A program made the position numbers and the translations under genes. A model generated the notes under the pieces. That model saw only the letters and a program-made list of their open reading frames with translations. It was not told where the DNA came from and searched no databases. Positions 26,973-35,776 of a stretch of 56,620 nucleotides of DNA are shown one piece after another. Source of the DNA: Synechococcus sp. CS-1330 (GTDB taxonomy: Bacteria > Cyanobacteriota > Cyanobacteriia > PCC-6307 > Cyanobiaceae); NCBI GenBank assembly GCA_025128025.1, contig JAHLYR010000026.1:1-56620 (forward strand), written 5' to 3'. The first letter of the stretch is position 1. The number at the start of each line of letters is the position of its first letter.

Positions 26973-27971
26973 TCAGCCCAGGTGCTGGGCTACGAGCTGC
27001 TTTAGGGAGCCCTGGGGCCGGGGACCTAGCTGGGTCACAACCTGACCAGCGCAAAGGGAGCCCAACAGTCCACAGGCGTCGACGGCCTGGCCCTGGGTGT
27101 AGGCGTGTAGGAAGCCAGCGGCGTAGAGATCACCCGCCCCCGTGGTGTCCAGCAAGGGACCGAGCTGGAAGGGGGCGATGCTGTGGGTGCCGGCGCCATT
27201 GAGGACTACCGATCCCTGCTCGCTGCGGGTGAGGGCTGCCAGCTTGCAGCGGCCCCGCACCTGGTCGGCAGCCTCTTCAAAACTATTGGCCTTGTAGAGC
27301 GCCGTGATCTCCATTTCATTGGCAAACAGGATGTCGACGTGGCCGTCCACCAGCTCTTGGAAGCTTTTCCGGTGACGCTCGACGCAAAAAGCATCCGACA
27401 GGCTCAAAGCAACCTCGCCCCCATGGGCGCGGGCCACCTCGGCCGCAGCGATGAAGGCCGCCTTGGCCTCGTCGCTGTCCCAGAGGTAACCCTCTAAATA
27501 GAGCACCTTGGCTTGGGCAACCATCTCAAGATCGAGGTCGGCTGGATCCAGCCCCACCGAAGCGCCCAGGTACGTACACATGGTGCGCTGGGCATCTGGA
27601 GTCACCAGGATTAGGCAACGGGCCGTGGAAGGCCCCTCCGTGGCCGCAGGGGTGTCAAAGCGAGCTCCAACCGAACGGATGTCGTGGCTAAAGATCCCCC
27701 CCAGCTGATCGTTGCGCACCCGACCAATAAAGCCCGCCCGGCCGCCCAGTTGGGCAACCCCAGCCAGGGTGTTGGCAGCGGAGCCACCAGAGGTTTCAAG
27801 GCCTGGTCCAACGCTGGCGTAGAGGCGCTCGGCTTGGGCTTCGTCCACCAGGGCCATGGTGCCCTTGGTGAGTTCGAAGTTGTCGATCAGGTCGTCGTCG
27901 GCTTGCACCAGCACGTCAACGATGGCGTTGCCAATGCCGACGACGTCGTAGCTCTTTTCCATGAGGTCCAT
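26973..27971 (-). CDS. PfkB-family carbohydrate/adenosine kinase
   Basis: The 332-residue ribokinase-fold enzyme has the PfkB N-terminal signature region SGGSAANTLAGVAQLGG. The C-terminal catalytic motif DTTGAGDLYAAGF contains the base Asp and the anion hole GAGD. It is usually annotated as adenosine kinase or sugar kinase in cyanobacteria; the substrate cannot be fixed from sequence. The start codon overlaps the purA stop (TGATG), so the two are translationally coupled, which favours an adenine-nucleotide role. Confidence 0.87.
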   Translation of the reverse strand: MDLMEKSYDVVGIGNAIVDVLVQADDDLIDNFELTKGTMALVDEAQAERLYASVGPGLETSGGSAANTLAGVAQLGGRAGFIGRVRNDQLGGIFSHDIRSVGARFDTPAATEGPSTARCLILVTPDAQRTMCTYLGASVGLDPADLDLEMVAQAKVLYLEGYLWDSDEAKAAFIAAAEVARAHGGEVALSLSDAFCVERHRKSFQELVDGHVDILFANEMEITALYKANSFEEAADQVRGRCKLAALTRSEQGSVVLNGAGTHSIAPFQLGPLLDTTGAGDLYAAGFLHAYTQGQAVDACGLLGSLCAGQVVTQLGPRPQGSLKQLVAQHLG

Positions 27972-29290
27972 CAGGTGCTCAGCAGGGCCCGCTTGGGACC
28001 GTGAATAGGATCTTCCACAACGATCGTCTGATCGCGGTTGGCTCCAAGGGAAACGATGGCGATCGGCACCTCCATCAGATCGGCAAGAAAGCGCAGATAG
28101 CTCATCGCAGTTGGAGGTAATTCCTCAAGGCTGCGGCAATCGGCAGTAGAGGTTTGCCAACCCGGCAAGGTTTCAAAGATCGGCTGGCAGCGGGCGAAAT
28201 CCTCCGAACTGCTGGGGAAATATTCGATCCGCTCGCCGTCGAGTTCGTAGGCAACACACACCTGGATCTCATCGAGCTCATCGAGCACATCGAGCTTGGT
28301 GATAGCCAGACAATCGAGGCCATTCACCTCCACCGCATAGCGACCAATCACCCCGTCAAACCAACCGCAACGGCGGCGACGGCCCGTGGTGGTGCCAAAT
28401 TCACCGCCCCGATCACAGAGGTGATCATTGAGGCTGCCCTGGAGCTCGGTGGGGAAGGGCCCCTCTCCTACCCGAGTGGTGTACGCCTTGGCTACACCGA
28501 TCACCCGATCGATCAAGGTCGGGCCCACCCCAGCTCCGATACAGGCGCCGCCACTCACCGGGTTAGAGGAGGTGACATAGGGATAGGTGCCGTGGTCCAG
28601 ATCTAACAATGTGCCCTGGGCACCCTCAAACAGAATGTTTTGGCGGGCTCGCGCAGCGCTGTGGATGGTGCGAGTGCAGTCGACCACATGGGGCGCTAGC
28701 CGCTTGCCGTAGCCGACGTATTCGGCCACAACCGTCTCGAAATCCAACGGCTCAAGGCCGTAGAGCTTCACCAGAATTTCGTTCTTTTCGGCAAGGGGGC
28801 CGGCAAGGCGGTCCCGCAACCGATTCGCATCAAGAATGTCCAGGATGCGGATGCCATTGCGCTCCGATTTATCTGCGTAGGTGGGACCGATACCTCGACC
28901 AGTGGTGCCGATGCGGCGATCGCCGCGGCGCTGCTCCATCGCCTGATCCAGCAGGCGGTGGTAAGGCATGGTGACGTGGGCCGTAGAAGCCAGCTTCAGG
29001 CCACTGATGTCGATGCTGTAGGTGGCGAGCATGTCGAGCTCGCCCAGCATCACCTTGGGATCGACCACCGTGCCGGAGCCGATCAGGCAAATCGTGTCCG
29101 GGTAAAGGATCCCGGAGGGGATCAGGTGCAATTTCAGCACCTTGTCGTCCACGACGATGGTGTGGCCGGCGTTCACCCCGCCCTGATACCGCACCACAAC
29201 GTCGGCTGAGCGGCTGAGAAGATCCGTGATCTTGCCCTTCCCCTCGTCACCCCACTGAGCACCGATGACGACAACGTTGGCCAAGGACAC
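27971..29290 (-). CDS. purA: Adenylosuccinate synthetase
   Basis: This enzyme makes adenylosuccinate from IMP, aspartate and GTP, the first step from IMP to AMP. The 439-residue sequence starts with [16 protein letters not shown], which contains the GDEGKGK P-loop, followed by [12 protein letters not shown] and [11 protein letters not shown]. The start is a GTG; no nearby ATG is in frame. It lies between psb27 and the coupled PfkB-family kinase. Confidence 0.97.
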   Translation of the reverse strand: MSLANVVVIGAQWGDEGKGKITDLLSRSADVVVRYQGGVNAGHTIVVDDKVLKLHLIPSGILYPDTICLIGSGTVVDPKVMLGELDMLATYSIDISGLKLASTAHVTMPYHRLLDQAMEQRRGDRRIGTTGRGIGPTYADKSERNGIRILDILDANRLRDRLAGPLAEKNEILVKLYGLEPLDFETVVAEYVGYGKRLAPHVVDCTRTIHSAARARQNILFEGAQGTLLDLDHGTYPYVTSSNPVSGGACIGAGVGPTLIDRVIGVAKAYTTRVGEGPFPTELQGSLNDHLCDRGGEFGTTTGRRRRCGWFDGVIGRYAVEVNGLDCLAITKLDVLDELDEIQVCVAYELDGERIEYFPSSSEDFARCQPIFETLPGWQTSTADCRSLEELPPTAMSYLRFLADLMEVPIAIVSLGANRDQTIVVEDPIHGPKRALLST

Positions 29291-29378
29291 AGCGGCCCGG
29301 AGCCGCTTCTGAGCACAATCCGAGAGCTTCTCAGATCGTGGGGTCCTTCGTCAAAGATGGACGGCTCAGATCAGGGCC

Positions 29379-29813
29379 TTAGGCGCCGCGAGTCGCGTTC
29401 GTTTCAGCCTTCTTGAGTTCCTTGGCGATCCGCTCCTTAAGCGCGTCAGGCAGCGGCCGATTAGGATAATTTGTGTAGTGGCCTGCCATGGAATTGATGG
29501 CCGTCTGCATGGTGGTGAAAGAGCCCAAGCCGTTCACCGAGCTGCGAGGGCGGTAACGGGCCACGTAGCCATTGCTCAGGCTGCGAGCTTCGATCTCGGC
29601 CTCCGCGCGGGCAGGATCGTCGGCCCCTAAGGCGATGGTGCTCAGCAGGCTGTCGGCCACCGCCACCGTGTCCTCGACGTAGTTACCAGAAAGACCAGTA
29701 TTTGCAGAGCTACAGGCAGTGAGTGCCAGGCTGAGGCAGAGCACCAGCGCTATGGCAAAGCGTGAAAAAAGCTGCTTCAGCCGCTGGCGGAAGGAGGTAA
29801 GCGCAGCGGCCAT
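29379..29813 (-). CDS. psb27: Photosystem II assembly lipoprotein Psb27
   Basis: Psb27 binds CP43 on the lumenal side during assembly and repair of photosystem II. The 144-residue precursor has a basic start, a hydrophobic segment and a lipobox ending LALTAC, with Cys34 as the lipidated residue. The mature four-helix domain starts with GLSGNYVEDTVAVADSL and includes YVARYRPRSSVNGLGSF. The gene is 48 bp after proS and 88 bp before purA on the minus strand. Confidence 0.94.
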   Translation of the reverse strand: MAAALTSFRQRLKQLFSRFAIALVLCLSLALTACSSANTGLSGNYVEDTVAVADSLLSTIALGADDPARAEAEIEARSLSNGYVARYRPRSSVNGLGSFTTMQTAINSMAGHYTNYPNRPLPDALKERIAKELKKAETNATRGA

Positions 29814-29860
29814 GGGTGAAATGCGAATCTCCCGATCCTAGAAGCCGCCTCAGGGGCCCT

Positions 29861-31687
29861 TCAGACAGGCAGGCCCATGCGCTGGCTTGCCAGGCTGGGC
29901 AGCAGGTTCTCAAGCAGCTCAATGGCCGGCAGATCCCGCTTGCTGCTGCTGGAGCGCTCCACCAACTCCACCAGCCCATCAGCCGCGCTGCGACCCACCA
30001 CCACCCGCCAGGGAATCCCAATCAGATCGGCATCCTTAAACTTCACCCCAGCCCGCTCACTGCGGTCATCCAGCAATACATCTACACCTGCTTCCTGGAG
30101 ACGCAGATAGAGCTGCTCAGCCAAGCTGCTCTGCTCGGCCTCGGCCCAATTGGCCGCCACCACGATCACTTCGAAAGGCGCAATCGATACGGGCCAGCAG
30201 ATGCCATTGCCATCGTGATTTTGCTCAACAGCCGCCTGGGCCAACCGGGACACACCGATGCCGTAACAGCCCATCCACAGGGCTTCTTCCGAGCCAGCCT
30301 CGTTGGTGAAACGGGCCTCAAGCGCCTCTGAATATTTGCGGCCCAGCTGAAAGATGTGTCCCACCTCGATGCCCCGACTGGCCTGGAGCTGCTGGGAGGG
30401 GTCGTGTTGGCAGCGATCACCTGGTTGGGCGGCCCGCAGATCAAGGCTCTCAGGGCAGGGGCAGAGGGATCCCCAGGCCGCGCCGACTAGGTGGATATCG
30501 GTGCTGTTGGCACCACACACAAAGGAGCTGAGCTCAGCAGCGGTGCTGTCAGCTAGTCGCAAGAAGTGCTTGGTCCAGTGACCGGAATCGCTCAGCAGCC
30601 CATCAGCTAGGTGGGGACCCATAAAACCAAAGGGCAAGGGCAGCAGCCCTTCGCTGGCCGCGGCCTCCTTAGTAATTGGGGAAATGTCTAATAGCGCCCC
30701 ATGCTCCGCTGAGCAGCGGGCCGTGACTGCATTGGCCAGCTTGACTTCGTTGAGTTGTTGATCTCCCCGCAGGCTCACCAGCAAGGGCTGGGAGCTTTCA
30801 TCTTCAAAACGGGCCAACAACATCAAAACCTTTACGGTTTGACAGGGCTCAATGCCATGGCCGGCGCAGAGATCTTCAATGCTGCTTTGGCCAGGGGTGG
30901 CCAAAGGTTCACCCGTGCCGCCAGCCCGCGGTCCACCCGGTAGCGGAATTGGGTCAGCAGCTAACGAAACAGCCCGCTCCTGGTTGGCGGCGTAGGCCCC
31001 ATCGGAACTAGCCAGAATCAAATCCTCACCGGCCTCAGCCGTAACCATGAATTCCTGGCTGGCCGATCCACCAATCGCACCACTGTCTGCCTCCACCGCG
31101 ACGGCTCGCAAACCACAACGGGCAAAGATGCGTCTGTAGGCACCATCCATAGCGGCGTAGGTTTGCCGCAAGGACTCCTCATTGGCATGGAAGGAATAGG
31201 CATCTTTCATAATGAATTCGCGACCACGCATCAAGCCGAATCGGGGACGAATCTCATCACGAAATTTGGTCTGTATCTGATACAAATTGACTGGCAATTG
31301 CCTGTAAGAGCGCAACAGATCGGCGGCTAAATATGTGATTACCTCCTCATGGGTAGGCCCCAGCCCCAACTCACGCCCCTGACGATCCTCCAGGTGAAAC
31401 ATGATGCCCTCCCCTGCGGTGTAGCCGGCCCAGCGGCCGCTGCGTTGCCACAACTCCGCCGGCTGAAGTTGGGGCAACAGGGTTTCGAGGGCTCCGGTTC
31501 CGTCCATCTCCTCACGCACCACCCGGGCAACCTTTTGGAGCACCCGCCACATCAAGGGGAGATAGGCGTAGATGCCCGAGGCAACCCTGCGGATGTAGCC
31601 GGCGCGAAGCAGCAGCTTGTGAGAGGGAATCTCAGCCTCCGACGGATCGTCGCGGAGCGTCACCAGCATCAGGCGGGAGACGCGCAT
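29861..31687 (-). CDS. proS: Prolyl-tRNA synthetase (bacterial type, with editing insertion)
   Basis: This class II aminoacyl-tRNA synthetase charges tRNA-Pro. The 608-residue length fits bacterial ProRS, with the catalytic core split by an editing insertion (about residues 220-400). Landmarks are LLLRAGYIRRVASGIYAYLP (N-terminus), GPTHEEV, KFRDEIRPRFGLMRGREF (motif 2), MGCYGIGVSRL (motif 3), and an anticodon-binding C-terminal domain. The ATG at 31687 is followed by MRVSRLMLVTLRDDP. It is divergent from the AlpA-like gene. Confidence 0.97.
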   Translation of the reverse strand: MRVSRLMLVTLRDDPSEAEIPSHKLLLRAGYIRRVASGIYAYLPLMWRVLQKVARVVREEMDGTGALETLLPQLQPAELWQRSGRWAGYTAGEGIMFHLEDRQGRELGLGPTHEEVITYLAADLLRSYRQLPVNLYQIQTKFRDEIRPRFGLMRGREFIMKDAYSFHANEESLRQTYAAMDGAYRRIFARCGLRAVAVEADSGAIGGSASQEFMVTAEAGEDLILASSDGAYAANQERAVSLAADPIPLPGGPRAGGTGEPLATPGQSSIEDLCAGHGIEPCQTVKVLMLLARFEDESSQPLLVSLRGDQQLNEVKLANAVTARCSAEHGALLDISPITKEAAASEGLLPLPFGFMGPHLADGLLSDSGHWTKHFLRLADSTAAELSSFVCGANSTDIHLVGAAWGSLCPCPESLDLRAAQPGDRCQHDPSQQLQASRGIEVGHIFQLGRKYSEALEARFTNEAGSEEALWMGCYGIGVSRLAQAAVEQNHDGNGICWPVSIAPFEVIVVAANWAEAEQSSLAEQLYLRLQEAGVDVLLDDRSERAGVKFKDADLIGIPWRVVVGRSAADGLVELVERSSSSKRDLPAIELLENLLPSLASQRMGLPV

Positions 31688-31825
31688 GGCAGGAGCTTTC
31701 GATGAGGGCGGAACCTATCACCGACACCCAGCCAGATGAGCCGGTAAGGGGGTGACCACCGCTGCTGATTGGCCAAAACCCCTGCTATGTTCTCGTTCTG
31801 ATCCCGTTAGTCCAAAAGCCGTCTC

Positions 31826-32314
31826 ATGCCACCCCAGCCCAGTTCTGCAAATGGATTGGGAGCTATCGGGCTACCTGCTGAGCTTGTCGCCCAGGCCGAA
31901 TCTGCAGATACGGGATCCACCGAAATCGCTGAAGGCCTAATCGGCATCGAAGAAGTCCAAAGGGCTCTCAACCGCTCTCGGGCATCTGTATATCGCTATA
32001 CAAATACCGACCCCCGCAATCTCAATCCGCCTTTCAACCCCCGCAAGTTGAATCCGGAATACCGCAGCGATCAAAAGGATCCGCTGATGTTCCACCCCAA
32101 TGAGGTGGCCCGTTTTGCCCGCGACGTGCTGCGGATTAAGGAAGTAACGGTTGAGGTACTCAACTCACCCTCCACTGCCACCCAACAATTGTTGGGTGCG
32201 ATCCTCGAAGAGCTGCGCTCGATCCGATTGCGCCTGGACCATCTAGATGGTCGCACCACAGACCTGAGTGCCCGGCGTGATCAACACGATCAAGGCTCCC
32301 GCCCTGCCGCCTAA
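31826..32314 (+). CDS. Conserved-looking DNA-binding-type protein (MerR/AlpA-like helix-turn-helix)
   Basis: The 162-residue protein has a disordered first 35 residues and a compact domain with IEEVQRALNRSRASVYRY, which looks like the AlpA/excisionase winged helix. Basic NPRKLNPEYRSDQ and PNEVARFARDVLRI follow. A helical tail (LLGAILEELRSIRLRLDHLD) suggests oligomerisation. I recognise no named family. It stands alone between proS and a membrane-anchored small protein, with no phage or plasmid gene nearby. Confidence 0.6.
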   Translation: MPPQPSSANGLGAIGLPAELVAQAESADTGSTEIAEGLIGIEEVQRALNRSRASVYRYTNTDPRNLNPPFNPRKLNPEYRSDQKDPLMFHPNEVARFARDVLRIKEVTVEVLNSPSTATQQLLGAILEELRSIRLRLDHLDGRTTDLSARRDQHDQGSRPAA

Positions 32315-32446
32315 ACATCGGCATTGCTAGTTGAACGAGTAAATTGTTGTTTGATCCCCAATTTCTGAGCAAAAGTGCCAGAATTGAAAAAGTTCCTTTG
32401 AATTTCCGAGTGGAATCGGTGCCCTTATGCGCCCTTTCCCATTGCT

Positions 32447-32770
32447 ATGGATTCAGTTCCCCGAGATTCCCAACCTTCTTCCATCGCCCATCTTGCTGAA
32501 GCGAGCGCGCCAGAGCGCGACCTTGATGAGCAGGGCGAAGATCCATTCAGTACGGGCCCCCAAGCCCTTTCAGGCCTGCTGGGAAGCCTGATCGCCCTGG
32601 CCACGGCGGTGGTGCCGCTGGCCATGGTTGTCGCCGGAAGACCTTTCAGCTATTCGGCCCCGAGCTTCGAGGGCTCAGGGGCGGCGCTGCAGCAGAAAGC
32701 CCTCATAGCCGAGAGCCTGAAAGATCCTGGCCGGATCTCCAAAGCCAGCCGCGTTGACCAGAGCCGTTAG
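32447..32770 (+). CDS. Small single-span membrane protein of unknown function (107 aa)
   Basis: A polar, acidic N-terminus of about 40 residues is followed by one hydrophobic span (GLLGSLIALATAVVPLAMVV) and a polar tail. The last 96 bp run antisense to the C-terminus of the methyltransferase gene, a long convergent overlap. If the true stop were earlier the core would still be about 75 residues, but no earlier in-frame stop exists. I recognise no family. Confidence 0.45.
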   Translation: MDSVPRDSQPSSIAHLAEASAPERDLDEQGEDPFSTGPQALSGLLGSLIALATAVVPLAMVVAGRPFSYSAPSFEGSGAALQQKALIAESLKDPGRISKASRVDQSR

Positions 32771-33373
32771 CCGCGCTTCACCAATCGGATGGAGGCCTTG
32801 GGTAAGAGGGGCCAAATCGTGAGGATCAGCGTTAAGGCCACTAGCCCGTTGGAAACCCATCCAGGCTGCCTCCACCTGGCTTTGCAGGGTCGATCGCTCC
32901 GGCGCCATCAAATCAACCAGCACGAGTTGGCCACCAGGCTCAAGGCTGCGGGCAAGGGCCGTAAGGAATGCAAGCTTGCTGCCATCGTCTGGCAAGGACT
33001 GCAAAACCAGCACGGACAGGGCGCCAGCAAAACAGCCGTCGGCGTTGAGGTCCTCGACCGTGGTTTGACGCCAGCTGATCGACTCGACACCCAGCCGCTG
33101 TTGGGAAGCCGCGAGCATCTCAGCGGAGGGATCGATTGCGGTGAGCTGCCAGTCTGGGCGCTGGGCCCTGGCCTCCACCAGCTCTGCTCCGGTGCCGCAG
33201 CCCGCCACCAGCACAGCTGCACCAGAGCTGCCGGCCCGGGGCGAAGCAGCCAGCAAGGCAACAGCCAGGCGAGCGAGGCTGGCGTAACCCGGAATCAGCT
33301 GCTGGACTATCAGGTCATAACCAAGAGGCAGGTCATAACCAAGAGGCAGGTCATAACCGAGGGGCGTTGACAC
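32675..33373 (-). CDS. Class I SAM-dependent methyltransferase with repeated N-terminus
   Basis: The 232-residue Rossmann-fold methyltransferase has the SAM motif VLVAGCGTGAELVEA, followed by LTAIDPSAEMLAAS (motif II acid) and LEPGGQLVLVDLM. The N-terminus is three copies of a YDLPLG-type unit, encoded by an 18 bp tandem repeat at 33311-33358. Substrate is unknown. It begins at a GTG at 33373 with no ATG nearby. The 3' end overlaps the convergent small membrane-protein gene by 96 bp. Confidence 0.83.
   Translation of the reverse strand: MSTPLGYDLPLGYDLPLGYDLIVQQLIPGYASLARLAVALLAASPRAGSSGAAVLVAGCGTGAELVEARAQRPDWQLTAIDPSAEMLAASQQRLGVESISWRQTTVEDLNADGCFAGALSVLVLQSLPDDGSKLAFLTALARSLEPGGQLVLVDLMAPERSTLQSQVEAAWMGFQRASGLNADPHDLAPLTQGLHPIGEARLTALVNAAGFGDPARIFQALGYEGFLLQRRP
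33311..33358 (-). repeat. 18 bp in-frame tandem repeat in the methyltransferase N-terminus
   Basis: The plus-strand unit CAGGTCATAACCAAGAGG occurs twice exactly and a third time for 12 bp. It encodes successive YDLPLG units. Because 18 is a multiple of three, gain or loss of copies keeps the reading frame, so only the length of the leader would change. Confidence 0.92.
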
Positions 33374-33455
33374 AGCTCGCTCGCGAAGGTTCCGATGCTA
33401 GGCATCGGGACGGGCGTGACCTAAGTTGGGCGGCGCCCATTCCCCCAGCTCGACC

Positions 33456-33818
33456 GTGCCCACCATCCGTTTTGAACAGGAAGGCCAGACGGTCGGTTGC
33501 ATCGAAGGTGCCAATCTCCGCAAGGCCGCCCTGGATGCGGGCATCAACCCTTACAAGGGACTAAACAACGTCAACAACTGCGGTGGCATCGGCCAGTGCG
33601 GCACCTGCGTTATGGAGGTGATCGAGGGCATGCAGAACCTTTCCCCCCGCAGCGATGTAGAGGAGGTTTACCTCTCTGATCGTCCAGCCAATTTCCGTCT
33701 CAGCTGCCGCACCAGCGTCAACGGCGACGTCACCGTGCGCACCAAACCGACCAACGCCGTTGGTCAGGGTTCAAACAGCCTGGTGGGCGCCCTGAAGTCC
33801 CTAATCGGCATCAAATAA
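33456..33818 (+). CDS. [2Fe-2S] ferredoxin-like protein
   Basis: This small electron carrier has 120 residues from the GTG at 33456. The cluster loop is NNCGGIGQCGTC, with a fourth Cys in RLSCRTSV, giving the adrenodoxin/plant-type C-x5-C-x2-C...C pattern. The loop spacing differs from photosynthetic PetF, so a special partner is likely. A tail of about 20 residues follows the domain. The frame is open to a TTG at 33426, but the conserved beta strand begins right after the GTG. Confidence 0.83.
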   Translation: MPTIRFEQEGQTVGCIEGANLRKAALDAGINPYKGLNNVNNCGGIGQCGTCVMEVIEGMQNLSPRSDVEEVYLSDRPANFRLSCRTSVNGDVTVRTKPTNAVGQGSNSLVGALKSLIGIK

Positions 33819-33847
33819 GCGGCCGGCACCCAAATCCGTAGCTCCGG

Positions 33848-34192
33848 ATGAAGCTCTATAGCTATCCCCGCTGCAGTACTTGCCGCAAGGCAATCGCCTG
33901 GCTGACAGCCCGTCATCAAGCTGCCGAAACGCTGGACATCACCGAGCAGCCGCCCAGCATCGCCGAACTTGAGCAGGCCTTAGCCCAGCTTGGAAGGCAG
34001 CGCCTGTTCAATACCAGTGGGCAGAGCTACCGGGCCTTGGGAGCCGCTGCGGTGCAGGCCATGGACGACCAAGCCGCTCTAGCAGCACTGGCCGCCGACG
34101 GCAAATTGATCAAGCGGCCTTTTCTGGTCGCAAACGACGGGCGCATTCTCACCGGCTTCAAGGAGCCGGAGTGGCTGGATCTTCTGGACTAG
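33848..34192 (+). CDS. ArsC/Spx-family thioredoxin-fold protein
   Basis: The 114-residue protein starts MKLYSYPRCSTCRKAIAWL, with a CSTC redox pair near residue 9, and has the DGKLIKRPFLV segment typical of the ArsC/Spx/YffB family. Arsenate reductase of this family uses the first Cys with glutaredoxin. Spx-type members instead regulate RNA polymerase, but usually lack this context. The arsenate-reductase role is therefore possible, not shown. It overlaps the convergent 513-residue membrane protein by 35 bp. Confidence 0.8.
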   Translation: MKLYSYPRCSTCRKAIAWLTARHQAAETLDITEQPPSIAELEQALAQLGRQRLFNTSGQSYRALGAAAVQAMDDQAALAALAADGKLIKRPFLVANDGRILTGFKEPEWLDLLD

Positions 34193-35699
34193 CGAGGCCA
34201 GGGGCGGTCATCAACTGGTCGAGCTCCTGGATCAGGGCTTCGATTCCGGCCCTGTTGATCTGGCTGAGATAGGTGCCCTTGGCGCCGTCTATCAAGGTGC
34301 AAAGCAGCTCCTGGGAGCGCTCCAGGGCCGAGCCGCTCTCGAGGGCCGCGGCCAGCTCCTCCCAGAACCGGTCGATGAACCTCTGCAGTAAATCCAATTG
34401 CACGTCATCGCGGCGGGAAAGCTGGTTGCCAGTGCTGCGGGAAAGCTCAAGGAGGCTGTCGACCATGCCGCTCGCTAGTTGGCGACTGATGCCGGTCTCG
34501 ACCTGGAGCAGCGGTTGCAACTGGCGTAACGGTGCCGGCACCACGGTGCGCTCGAGACTCTGACGCAGGCTGTATCCCAGCAAACCTTGCAGCTCCGGCG
34601 CAAGCTTCGGTGCCACCCGGCTCAGCAGCAGCGGCGCCCAGATCCTCACCAGCTCAACCAGCGCCCGCTCGTCGCTGCTGCTGGCCACGCTCTGATGGCT
34701 GCGCAGGGCTCGCAGCCGTTGGGGCCAGCGCCGCGAGCGAATCAACCCCTGAGTGCCATCGAGGATCTGCAGCGACAGCACTTCAAACAGCTCCACCGCC
34801 AGCAGCGCCACCACCCCCCGGCTCACCACGGCCCGCAGCGGCTCAAAATTGACCAAGCCGGAGGTCTGCAGGCGCTCAAGCACCGGTACCAGCCGCAGCC
34901 AGCGCCAGAAGGGCAGCAGCAGGGGCAGGTCGCTCCAACGGCGCAACAGGGCATCACCCCAGCTCAGGCCCGGCAGCCGGCGCCGCAGCCGGATCAGCCG
35001 CAACAGGATGTCTAGAACAAAGACGCTCTGAAACAGCAGCAGGTCGATGCGCCAGAAGTGGTCTGTGGGTCGGCCGTTTTCATCGATCGAGCGCCAGTAG
35101 TTGGTGGCCACCAGCGGCAGCACCTGATCGTTCCAGAAGCGCCGCTCCTGGCTCCAGCCGCTGGCTTGTATCCGCTCTGGACTAAGCAAAAGGCTGGAGG
35201 CTTGTCGAGCGGAATCCCGGTCCGCTCGCTGCCGCAAGCGATTTTTGATCTTCTCCAGGGTTCCGGAGGCCTCAGAAGCCAGAAATGGATTGCTATCAAT
35301 CAGCTGGGCCGTGAGTTGGGCCTGACGATTCAGCAGCAGCACCTGGCGGGGCTGGGGTGCCTGACCGGCAGGTAGGGATAGCAGGGCTGCATCGAGTTGG
35401 CGAAATTGCTCCAGGTAGGCCTGGGTCTCCCGGTGGGGCTCAATGCCCTTGATCGGATCCACCAGGGGGGTCACGTCCGGGATGACGCTGAGGGGCACCA
35501 CTAGGGGCACCGAGGGGATCGGGTAGAGGTTGCGCTGCAGCCAGAAGGTGCGCAGCGGCACGTAGGTGATATCGAAGGCCACCCACAGCAGGTTGACGCT
35601 GGCCCACACCGCCACAAAGCGGTCCCAACCCAGCATCCAGCGGCCCACTGGCTCAGCCGATGCCGACTTGGTGCGATCTTGCCAGCGAGGGGACGCCAT
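34158..35699 (-). CDS. Large membrane protein of unknown function, voltage-sensor-like centre
   Basis: The 513-residue protein has an N-terminal span (about residues 27-48), a soluble stretch to about 210, and then a hydrophobic block. One helix in that block reads FQSVFVLDILLRLIRLRR and a second reads LLLPFWRWLRLVPVLERL. Acid-in-helix followed by spaced arginines resembles the S3-S4 part of voltage-gated channels, but no pore signature follows. The last 200 residues form helices with a C-terminal SMC-like charge pattern. Function unknown; the resemblance is by eye. Confidence 0.7.
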   Translation of the reverse strand: MASPRWQDRTKSASAEPVGRWMLGWDRFVAVWASVNLLWVAFDITYVPLRTFWLQRNLYPIPSVPLVVPLSVIPDVTPLVDPIKGIEPHRETQAYLEQFRQLDAALLSLPAGQAPQPRQVLLLNRQAQLTAQLIDSNPFLASEASGTLEKIKNRLRQRADRDSARQASSLLLSPERIQASGWSQERRFWNDQVLPLVATNYWRSIDENGRPTDHFWRIDLLLFQSVFVLDILLRLIRLRRRLPGLSWGDALLRRWSDLPLLLPFWRWLRLVPVLERLQTSGLVNFEPLRAVVSRGVVALLAVELFEVLSLQILDGTQGLIRSRRWPQRLRALRSHQSVASSSDERALVELVRIWAPLLLSRVAPKLAPELQGLLGYSLRQSLERTVVPAPLRQLQPLLQVETGISRQLASGMVDSLLELSRSTGNQLSRRDDVQLDLLQRFIDRFWEELAAALESGSALERSQELLCTLIDGAKGTYLSQINRAGIEALIQELDQLMTAPGLASPEDPATPAP

Positions 35700-35776
35700 G
35701 GGCTTTGGCGGGGTGGTGGTTGTGCCTAATCTGCCCTGTCTGGTTCGGTGAACCTGAACAAAGGAGATCTGCTGTC

